From Ensifer adhaerens (GTDB lineage: Bacteria; Pseudomonadota; Alphaproteobacteria; Rhizobiales; Rhizobiaceae): a stretch of DNA of 64,000 nucleotides. Positions 49,108-56,069 of this stretch are shown one piece after another. A model generated the notes under the pieces. That model made no database searches, had not been told where the DNA came from, and saw only the letters and a list, made by a program, of their open reading frames with translations. The stretch lies in NCBI GenBank assembly GCA_900215285.1, contig OCMG01000004.1, forward strand, positions 1,297,501-1,361,500, given 5' to 3'. Position 1 is the stretch's first letter. Each line of letters opens with the position of its first letter. The translations under genes were made by a program, and so were the position numbers.

Positions 49108-50083
49108 AGCCGAGCGGGATGATGCCGAGCGAGACGTGGCCCTCTCGCAGGTTCAGCGTCACCTTGCCGGTCTTTCCGTCAGGCGAGAGGCTTTTCAGCA
49201 GAATGGAGGCCGTGTCGATCACGGTCGTTGCCTGAGGGAAGCTCTTGACCAACGTCGCCTGAAGGGCTGCGTAGTTTTCGACATCGATGGTCAGGTCGCC
49301 CGAGATGAGCCCGTTTTCGCCAACCCTGAAGGGCCCCGAAACGGCCAGGATGCCGTTGTTTCCAAAATCGATGGCCAGACGCTTGATTTCTCCCTGAATG
49401 GCCTCGCCCGGTACAATGGGCGCTCCGGACAGCACATTGCCGCGGCCATCGAGCCTCGCCTCCAGGCTGGTTGAAAAGGCGGGGAGGTTGACGGGAATGA
49501 GGCCCGTCTCCACTTTCGAACCGTCCGAGCGCGAGGTGATATCGAGATCGGGTCCGTCCTTCTGGACATGGAATTCCGCGTGGTCGCTGGTGATCTTGAG
49601 CGGTGCGGCCGGCAGCGTGAGCGTGCTGTCGATCTTTCCAATAAAGACCGAACCGTAGGTGATGCCGGTGAGATCGCCGCCGATATCGCTGTCGAAACTC
49701 TGCCAGTTCGTTTGGCTGGTAACGCCATCCGAAAATTTCGCCTCGACCGGGCTTTGAATGCTGAAGCTGGCGTGCAGGGGATTGTGAACGAAGGTCGTCG
49801 TTCTGACGGAGCCGGTGCTCAGGTCAAGCCCGCTTACCGGATCTGCGAATTTGGCGGAGTCGCAGACTGCCGATACGCGCATCGGAAGCCCGCCGAATTC
49901 GAGTCTTGCGCAATCCTGGGAGGGCGTTGAGCCGGGCGGCGCGACGACTGCGTCCAAATAGACCTTCGCCTGATGTGCTGCGACATAAAGGGCCGCGCCA
50001 TAGAGGAGAACGACAAGCAGGAGCAGTTTGGCCCACCAGGGAAATCGGCGGCGGCGATTGACGGGCTCGCTGTAAGTCGTCAT
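49091..50083 (-). CDS. DUF2125 family membrane-anchored protein
   Basis: 330-residue protein with one N-terminal transmembrane helix (WWAKLLLLVVLLYGAALYVAA) and a long beta-rich periplasmic domain, for example FHVQKDGPDLDITSRSDGSK and EGHVSLGIIPLGFIPPL. This is DUF2125, of unknown function in alphaproteobacteria. Start 50083 is chosen for the GGAG site 9 bases upstream; ATGs at 50104 and 50143 are less well supported. The last 17 bases overlap the convergent dehydrogenase gene. Confidence 0.82.
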   Translation of the reverse strand: MTTYSEPVNRRRRFPWWAKLLLLVVLLYGAALYVAAHQAKVYLDAVVAPPGSTPSQDCARLEFGGLPMRVSAVCDSAKFADPVSGLDLSTGSVRTTTFVHNPLHASFSIQSPVEAKFSDGVTSQTNWQSFDSDIGGDLTGITYGSVFIGKIDSTLTLPAAPLKITSDHAEFHVQKDGPDLDITSRSDGSKVETGLIPVNLPAFSTSLEARLDGRGNVLSGAPIVPGEAIQGEIKRLAIDFGNNGILAVSGPFRVGENGLISGDLTIDVENYAALQATLVKSFPQATTVIDTASILLKSLSPDGKTGKVTLNLREGHVSLGIIPLGFIPPL

Positions 50084-50230
50084 GGAAAACTCCGTGTTGG
50101 TCATCGAACAATCCGTAAGCGATTGCAAACCCATGTTCCGCAATCGCCTCTCGGTTCCTTATTTTTCCGCAATTCCGAGCGCAGAACCGCGAAGCACTTT
50201 TGCTGGAATTGCTTTAGTCTGGTTTGCGAT

Positions 50231-50773
50231 ATGGAAGATTTTTGGGTCTTTGGCTACGGTTCGCTGATGTGGAAGCCGGGCTTTGCCTTCGAGGAGCGGC
50301 AAATTGCCCGCGCCTTTGGCTATCGACGCTCTCTGTGCATCCGCTCATGGGTTCATCGTGGCACCCGGGAGCGACCCGGGCTCGTGCTGGGCCTTGATCG
50401 TGGCGGCAGTTGCAAGGGCGTGGCATTCCGGGTTGCGGAGACCGAGCGTGAGCGGGTTCTTGCCTATCTGCGCGAGCGTGAGCTGGTGACGAGCGTTTAT
50501 CTGGAGCGCCTTGCGCCGGCGCGGCTTGCCGACGGACGATGGATCAGGGCGCTGATCTATGTCGCCGATCCGACGCATGAGCAGTTCGGGCGGCCCTCAA
50601 GTCCCGAAGAGGCGGCTGCAATTGTCGCCGGCGCGACCGGTGCTTCCGGCGACAATCTGGATTATGTGCGGAACACGGTTTCGCACATGCGCGAACTCGG
50701 AATCCGGGACCACTGGTTGGAAGGCGTGCTCCATCATGCCGAATCGGCCCATCAGGGCGTCACTGGCCCCTGA
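50231..50773 (+). CDS. Gamma-glutamylcyclotransferase (ChaC-like)
   Basis: 180-residue enzyme that would release 5-oxoproline from glutathione or gamma-glutamyl peptides. It begins FWVFGYGSLMWKPGF, the substrate-binding loop of the family, followed by RRSLCIRSWVHRGT and the Glu-containing LGLDRGGSCKGVAF. ATG 50231 lies at the conserved start. The 3' end overlaps the convergent plsC gene by 14 bases. Cytosolic. Confidence 0.9.
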   Translation: MEDFWVFGYGSLMWKPGFAFEERQIARAFGYRRSLCIRSWVHRGTRERPGLVLGLDRGGSCKGVAFRVAETERERVLAYLRERELVTSVYLERLAPARLADGRWIRALIYVADPTHEQFGRPSSPEEAAAIVAGATGASGDNLDYVRNTVSHMRELGIRDHWLEGVLHHAESAHQGVTGP

Positions 50774-51542
50774 GTTCGGCCAGACGCTTCTTCACGGTCT
50801 GCGGCAGGATCAGGTGAGGATTGGCCGCGACCGTGTCGAGAAGGCATTGATCGCTTGCCGCTTCCATCGTCTTGACCAGTTGCTCGAAAAACTCCTTCTC
50901 ATCCATGCCGGGCTGGATGGGCGGCAGGATGCGTGCCTTGATGACTCCGCCCTGGCGCAGCACGGATCGGCGCGGCCAGAAGATGCCGGCATGGTGAACG
51001 ACGGGAACGACCGGCATTTTCAGGTCCCGGTAGAGCCGGGCGATGCCGTATTTGTAAACGGGCTCGGCCCCGGGCGGACGGCGCGTCCCCTCCGGATAGA
51101 TGATCAGCTGGCGGCCGGTCTTCATTTCCTCAAGCGTGCGCGTCATGACCTCGGCCATGGCCTTGCCGCGCGCGGAGCGGTCGATGCCGATCATGCGCTG
51201 CTTGGCGACATACCATCCGAAGACCGGAATCCACAGGAGCTCGCGCTTCAGGATGTAAAGCGGATCGTCGATATGGGGCAGGAAGGCAAATGTATCCCAG
51301 AATGTCTGGTGCTTGGGCGCGAAGATGAAGGCGCCCTTCGGGAGGTTTTCCAGGCCTTCGATTTCCACATGTGTCCCCACGATGACCTTCATCAGCCATA
51401 GGTTCGAGCGCGCCCAGAATTTGGGGACGAAATAGGCCTTCTTGCGCGGCAGCAGAAAGTAGGCCGGCGTGAAGATGATCATCTCGGTGATGAACATCAT
51501 GTAGAACAGCACGTTGAAAATCACCGACCGGATCGCGACCAT
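50760..51542 (-). CDS. 1-acyl-sn-glycerol-3-phosphate acyltransferase (PlsC family)
   Basis: 260-residue membrane acyltransferase that makes phosphatidic acid. The acyltransferase motifs are KHQTFWDT (HX4D), the GIDRS block, and IIYPEGTRRPPG. An N-terminal hydrophobic segment (VLFYMMFITEMIIFTPAYFLL) anchors it. Start 51542 (MVAIRSVIFNVL) is preferred over codon 51602. The next gene upstream on this strand, of the YdcF/ElyC type, is 172 bases away. Confidence 0.9.
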   Translation of the reverse strand: MVAIRSVIFNVLFYMMFITEMIIFTPAYFLLPRKKAYFVPKFWARSNLWLMKVIVGTHVEIEGLENLPKGAFIFAPKHQTFWDTFAFLPHIDDPLYILKRELLWIPVFGWYVAKQRMIGIDRSARGKAMAEVMTRTLEEMKTGRQLIIYPEGTRRPPGAEPVYKYGIARLYRDLKMPVVPVVHHAGIFWPRRSVLRQGGVIKARILPPIQPGMDEKEFFEQLVKTMEAASDQCLLDTVAANPHLILPQTVKKRLAELRGQ

Positions 51543-51714
51543 TCTTTGTCTTCCGCTTGGACACCGCTTGCCTGCGGCGCGACGGGCCGCAGGTCGGCGC
51601 AAGAGCTACACGAAAACCTATCCGGACAAAAGTGAGCGAAACACTTTTGTTCGTCGTTGCGGGGCCGGTTGCGAGGGGGCGCGCGAAAAGCGGTAGGCGA
51701 GCCTTTTCCGGCCT

Positions 51715-52404
51715 TCAGCGCTCGCTCTTGCCACTGCGCAGACTGGAGGTATCGGGCGTGAAGAGATGCGCACGGATGGTTGCGCCGACCAGCTTCACAT
51801 ATTCCGACAGCATCGCCTTCACCACTTCGGGCATGGCCATCCAGTTTTCCGATTTCAGGTCCGTGTAGACGATCGGATATCCGACATACTGCGTGGCGGG
51901 GTCGATGCGGTGCAGTTCCAGCAGGCTGCGTGGCATATGATAATTGCTGGTGACCACCAGCACACGGCGGTATTTATGCGCGTGGACCCATTTGGCTGTT
52001 TCCAGCGCGTTGCCCACCGTGTCAATGGCGTCATAGCCAAGGTCGACGCAGCAGACGAAGAGACTTTGCGGCGCCCGCGTCATCTCCCTGATCCGCGCCG
52101 CCGAGGTATCGGGGTGAACGCCGGAGATGAGCAGGCGTTGGCCGGTTCCCGTTTCGAGAAGGTTGACCGCCTGGTCGATGCGCTGGGTGCCGCCGGTCAG
52201 TACGACCACGGCATCGGCTTTCGGCTTCTCGGGTGGCGCCAGATCCGCCACCGTGTCGGCAAAGCGCAGAAAGCCGCCGAAGAGCAGGCCGGCGAGGAGA
52301 AGGACGACATAGCTCAAACGGCGCAGAAAGACGCGATGAATGGGACGCGCGGATCGCCACGCGCCTCTGCCTTCCTTTTGCGTGCGTGCATTCACATGGG
52401 CCAT
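51715..52404 (-). CDS. YdcF/ElyC-like (DUF218) membrane protein
   Basis: 229-residue protein with an N-terminal transmembrane segment (LSYVVLLLAGLLFGGFLRF) and a DUF218 Rossmann-like domain: ADAVVVLTGGTQRIDQAVNL, LLISGVHPDTS, DTVGNALETAKWV, VVTSNYHMPRSLLEL. Related ElyC affects peptidoglycan integrity in enterics. It lies between ftsX and plsC on the minus strand, downstream of ftsE-ftsX. Confidence 0.86.
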   Translation of the reverse strand: MAHVNARTQKEGRGAWRSARPIHRVFLRRLSYVVLLLAGLLFGGFLRFADTVADLAPPEKPKADAVVVLTGGTQRIDQAVNLLETGTGQRLLISGVHPDTSAARIREMTRAPQSLFVCCVDLGYDAIDTVGNALETAKWVHAHKYRRVLVVTSNYHMPRSLLELHRIDPATQYVGYPIVYTDLKSENWMAMPEVVKAMLSEYVKLVGATIRAHLFTPDTSSLRSGKSER

Positions 52405-52450
52405 GACTATTTCTTATACCCGGATTGCGGCGGCTGGCGGATGGCTGCGG

Positions 52451-53452
52451 TCATGTATTCAAACCGTCGCTTCGTGCCGGATCAGACCGGATCTGATCGA
52501 TCTCATAAATCGTGCGCATGACGGTCAGACGTGCCGTCAGTGTGGTCAGGGCGGCAATGAGGATCATGGTCATTGCTATGCCGACATAGCCGAGCCAGCC
52601 GACCGAAAATGTGCCGAACAGGGCAGTGGCCTGATCGCTGGCCGGCGTTGCCAGAGAGCGCGACTGCCACCAGGACGCCAGCAGGAAGAAGATGGCGGCT
52701 AGCGCGCTGCCGGCGCCCGAGCCCTTCAGGCTGATGATCAGAAAGTGTTTCTGGAATTCGTTGGCGACGAAGGAGGCTTCGGCGCCGACGAAATGCAGCA
52801 CCTCGACAATATGGCGGTTGCCGGACAGGGCGCCGCGCGTGGCGAAGATCACGGTCAGCACCATGGCTGAGAAAACCAGGATCAGGATGCCGGTGCCGAT
52901 CATCACCGTGGTGCGCGCCATGGAAACCAGACGGTTGACCCAGGTGCGGTGATCGTCCAGCGAGGCTTGCGGGATTTTCTTTGTCAACGCGTCGCGCAAC
53001 GCCGCGAAGTCCGGCGGCGCGCTTTCGTCGATCGTCACGATCACGAGGCGGGGGACCGGCAGTTCATCGATATTCAGGCTGGCGCCCAGCCAAGGCTCCA
53101 ACAGACGGGACGTTGCCTGCTTGTCCATGATGGTGGCGCCAGTCACTCCGACAAAGGAGGAGGCGATGTTGCGCGCCTCGTTCAATGCCTTTTCCATGTC
53201 GAGGTCGTCGTCCGGCTTGATCTGGATAGTGATCTCTCGGGAAATCTGGCTCTGCCAGCTCGCAGCGGTGGCGCGGACCATGCTGACGCCGCCCAGCGTC
53301 AGGCACGCCAGAAACGACATGATGGCAATGACCGCCAGCAATGCGCTACCCTGGACATTGGCGGACGGGACGATTGGCCCGTGCGGGCGGGTCTTGATGT
53401 CATTTGGCTTCTTGCGCTCCGGCTGCGCCGGTGTCTTCTCCGAAACGCTCAT
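52451..53452 (-). CDS. ftsX: Cell-division ABC transporter permease FtsX
   Basis: 333-residue integral membrane protein, partner of FtsE, that relays ATP hydrolysis to peptidoglycan hydrolases at the septum. It has a cytoplasmic N-terminus, a first helix (GSALLAVIAIMSFLACLTLGG), a periplasmic domain (residues ~75-190) and three C-terminal helices. Start 53452 (MSVSEKTPAQ) overlaps the ftsE stop by 4 bases (ATGA). The frame continues upstream in shadow. Confidence 0.92.
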   Translation of the reverse strand: MSVSEKTPAQPERKKPNDIKTRPHGPIVPSANVQGSALLAVIAIMSFLACLTLGGVSMVRATAASWQSQISREITIQIKPDDDLDMEKALNEARNIASSFVGVTGATIMDKQATSRLLEPWLGASLNIDELPVPRLVIVTIDESAPPDFAALRDALTKKIPQASLDDHRTWVNRLVSMARTTVMIGTGILILVFSAMVLTVIFATRGALSGNRHIVEVLHFVGAEASFVANEFQKHFLIISLKGSGAGSALAAIFFLLASWWQSRSLATPASDQATALFGTFSVGWLGYVGIAMTMILIAALTTLTARLTVMRTIYEIDQIRSDPARSDGLNT

Positions 53453-54156
53453 GAAAAGATTTCCAGACGGCCTTCGGAGAGAATCATCCTGCGCGCATCG
53501 ACCTGATCCATCAGGGCAAAATCGTGCGTAGCGATCAGGACTGCGGTCCCCTGTCGGTTCAGTTCGCGAAACAGCCCCAGCAGACGACGGGCCATGGGCG
53601 GATCGACATTGCCTGTCGGCTCGTCCGCCAACAGGATTTCCGGGCGGTCCATCAGTGCTCGAGCAATCGCGGCGCGCTGCTTTTCCCCACCGGAGAGAAC
53701 CGGAGGAAGGACATTGATGCGCTGGCCGAGGCCGACCCATTTCAGAAGCTCGATCACGTCGCTGCGATAGGTGTGCTCCTCCTTGCCGCGAACACGCAGC
53801 GGAAGGGAGACATTCTCGTAGGTCGTGAGATGGTCGAGCAACTGGAAATCCTGGAATACGATGCCTATACGCCGGCGCAGCATCGGCAGGTCTTCGCGGG
53901 GGATTGAGGCAATGTCGCGGTCGAACATGCGGATCAGGCCACGTGTCGGCTTTAGCGACAGGAAAAGCAGCTTCAGAAGCGTCGTCTTGCCGGCGCCGGA
54001 AGGGCCGGTCAGGAACTGGAAGGAGCTTGCCGGAATGTCAAACGTGATGTCCCGGAGAATTTCCGGTCCCAGGCCATAGCGCAATCCCACATTTTCAAAA
54101 TGTATCACGGTTGGTCGCGGTTCCTGATGGATGTTTTCCAGATGGGGGCGCCGCAC
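53449..54156 (-). CDS. ftsE: Cell-division ATP-binding protein FtsE
   Basis: ABC ATPase of the division complex. Walker A GPSGAGKTTLLKLLF, Q-loop VFQDFQLL, signature LSGGEKQRAAIARAL, Walker B ILLADEPTGNVD and switch His ATHDFALMD are all present. With the GTG start at 54156 it has 235 residues; a GTG at 54108 (reading VIHFENVGLRYG) would give the more usual 219 residues. Neither has a decisive ribosome site. It is translationally coupled to ftsX. Confidence 0.93.
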   Translation of the reverse strand: MRRPHLENIHQEPRPTVIHFENVGLRYGLGPEILRDITFDIPASSFQFLTGPSGAGKTTLLKLLFLSLKPTRGLIRMFDRDIASIPREDLPMLRRRIGIVFQDFQLLDHLTTYENVSLPLRVRGKEEHTYRSDVIELLKWVGLGQRINVLPPVLSGGEKQRAAIARALMDRPEILLADEPTGNVDPPMARRLLGLFRELNRQGTAVLIATHDFALMDQVDARRMILSEGRLEIFS

Positions 54157-54275
54157 CGGAGCATCCGGTTTTGCGAAGCATTAACCATTATCGTTTACGT
54201 CTCATAAGGATTCGTTTCAATGCCCGAGCCCGCTTGTCCAATGCTGCCATGCTCGAGCGACCGGAGGTTAAGGCC

Positions 54276-54935
54276 ATGGCCGCGTTTCAGTCCGACAAGA
54301 GCGCCCGCGTCGCCTATGACGTGATTCCGCCCGAGCGCTCGCTGCAGCGTACGCCCCGCAGGACTGTCTCGAAAAGTGATGTCGAGGACGCCGAGTTCGA
54401 GGTTGTTTCCGGCAGCCCGAAGGCGCGAACGCATTCCATCTTCAATGACAATAGCCGCAACACTGTGCCGCGCCGCGCGCAGGCGAGCGGACGGGAACGT
54501 TTCGGTCTGGGCGTCGCGCCAGTCAAGGCAGGTTCGGCCGCCGGAACCTCGCGCCTGCCGCAAGTTGGTCTGGCCGTCCTTGCAGCTGCATTTCTCGTGA
54601 CGTTCGGCATCGCGGCCTTCTTCAACCTTGGCGCTTTTGCCGCAGCCGATGACGGGTTGGTGATCACCGATGTCCGCCAGTCGCCGATCGATTCGAACGG
54701 GCTTCGCGTCATGGAGCTCTCCGGCAATGTCGAGAACCGTTCGCGGCAGGCGCAGCCGCTGCCGGCGCTGATCGCCCAAATGAAGTCGGATAACGGCGCG
54801 ATCAATCAATCCGCCATCAGCCTGGGCGATGGCCTGCTTGCAGCCGGCGAGACGGCGCGTTTCACGCTACGCATTCCCTCTCCCGGTGGAAAACGTCAGG
54901 AAGTCTCCATCTCGTTTGCGCCGAAGGGTGTCTGA
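54276..54935 (+). CDS. Single-pass membrane protein with DUF3426-like C-terminal domain
   Basis: 219-residue protein. Residues 1-95 are polar and probably disordered (DVEDAEFEVVSGSPKA), a transmembrane helix follows (LPQVGLAVLAAAFLVTFGIAAFF), and the C-terminal domain is VITDVRQSPIDSNGLRVMELSGNVENRS...LAAGETARFTLRIPSP, a small beta-sandwich like DUF3426. Start 54276 has GGAGG 9 bases upstream; the longer open frame to 54111 is unsupported. It is divergent from ftsE. I do not see the N-terminal zinc ribbon that many DUF3426 proteins carry. Confidence 0.75.
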   Translation: MAAFQSDKSARVAYDVIPPERSLQRTPRRTVSKSDVEDAEFEVVSGSPKARTHSIFNDNSRNTVPRRAQASGRERFGLGVAPVKAGSAAGTSRLPQVGLAVLAAAFLVTFGIAAFFNLGAFAAADDGLVITDVRQSPIDSNGLRVMELSGNVENRSRQAQPLPALIAQMKSDNGAINQSAISLGDGLLAAGETARFTLRIPSPGGKRQEVSISFAPKGV

Positions 54936-54988
54936 AGAGCCTGGCTCATGCTAGGCATGGGGACGTTTCATTCCCCCGGAGCCCTTTC

Positions 54989-55531
54989 ATGCCTGTCATT
55001 CGTGGTAAAGTCATCGAGCCGCTGTTCACCTCGGAGGCGATCGCACGGCGTAACGACGAACTGGCGGCTGAAATCGCCACGGGTCCGACGCAGGATCTGC
55101 TGGTGATTTCGATCCTCAAGGGCTCTTTCATCTTCGCGGCCGATCTCATTCGCTCGCTGCACCATGCCGGCCTCGCGCCGGAGGTCGAGTTCATCACGCT
55201 GTCGAGCTATGGCAAGGGCACGGTCTCGCAGGGCGTCAAGATCATCAAGGACATCGATAGCGATGTGCACGGTCGCGATGTTCTCCTCATCGACGACATT
55301 CTCGAATCGGGCCGCACGCTGCAATTTGCCCGCGACTTGATGTACGAACGCGGCGCAGCCAATGTGTCCATCGCCGTTCTTCTCGACAAGAGCGTGAAGC
55401 GCGAGGAGAAGCTGGAGGCCGATTATGTCGGCTTTGAATGTCCTGATTATTTCGTTGTCGGATATGGTATGGATGTGGCCTATGCGTTCCGCGAACTGCC
55501 CTTTGTCGGGGTCGTGACCGGCGACGCCTGA
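54989..55531 (+). CDS. hpt: Hypoxanthine phosphoribosyltransferase
   Basis: Purine-salvage enzyme converting hypoxanthine (and probably guanine) plus PRPP to the nucleotide. The PRPP-binding motif VLLIDDILESGRTL, the SILKGSFIFAADL loop and the DYVGFECPDYFVVGYGMD flexible segment are typical. Length 180. It lies 53 bases after the membrane-protein gene on the same strand. Confidence 0.95.
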   Translation: MPVIRGKVIEPLFTSEAIARRNDELAAEIATGPTQDLLVISILKGSFIFAADLIRSLHHAGLAPEVEFITLSSYGKGTVSQGVKIIKDIDSDVHGRDVLLIDDILESGRTLQFARDLMYERGAANVSIAVLLDKSVKREEKLEADYVGFECPDYFVVGYGMDVAYAFRELPFVGVVTGDA

Positions 55532-55652
55532 GACGCGCAACGGTCGCTGTTTGTTAACCACAGTCGCGATGTGGCTGGCCTTTCTGGACCTCCCCGGCTC
55601 GAAATTTACCTGTCGAAAAGGAAAGTCTGGTGTTTTTGTCCCATAAGACAAC

Positions 55653-56030
55653 ATGAGCAGGGATAGACACGTGGCCAGGATTCTCATCACCGAAGACGAA
55701 GATTCATTGCGATCCTTCGTCGCCCGTGCGCTCCGTCTCGACGGACACGAAACCATGGAAGCCGCAGACGGCGCCGAAGGGCTCGAGCGTCTTTCGGAAG
55801 GCGCATTCGACCTTCTCCTGTCGGACATCCGCATGCCCGTGATGGACGGGATCGAGCTGGCGCATCAGGCAGCCGACCGTTTTCCGGGCCTCAAGATCCT
55901 GCTGATGACGGGCTATGCAGAACAGCGCGAGCGCGCTGACGATCTCGCCGTGAAAATCGTTGACGTGGTCTCCAAGCCCTTCAGCCTGCCCGATATCCGG
56001 CTTGCTGTGGCACAGGCGCTGGCTGCCTGA
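55653..56030 (+). CDS. Single-domain response regulator (CpdR-like receiver)
   Basis: 125-residue receiver domain without an output domain. The acidic pocket is ITEDED, the phospho-acceptor Asp is in LLLSDIRMPVMDG, the Thr is in LLMTGYAEQ and the Lys is in VVSKPFSLPD. It resembles CpdR, which controls ClpXP proteolysis in the alphaproteobacterial cell cycle, but lacks the FITGFAAVA stretch I associate with CpdR itself. A GTG at 55671 with AGGGAT upstream is an alternative start. No kinase is adjacent. Confidence 0.85.
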   Translation: MSRDRHVARILITEDEDSLRSFVARALRLDGHETMEAADGAEGLERLSEGAFDLLLSDIRMPVMDGIELAHQAADRFPGLKILLMTGYAEQRERADDLAVKIVDVVSKPFSLPDIRLAVAQALAA

Positions 56031-56069
56031 TTCCTTTAAACTTGTGAAAGTTGTCGGCTGGCAGATGTC

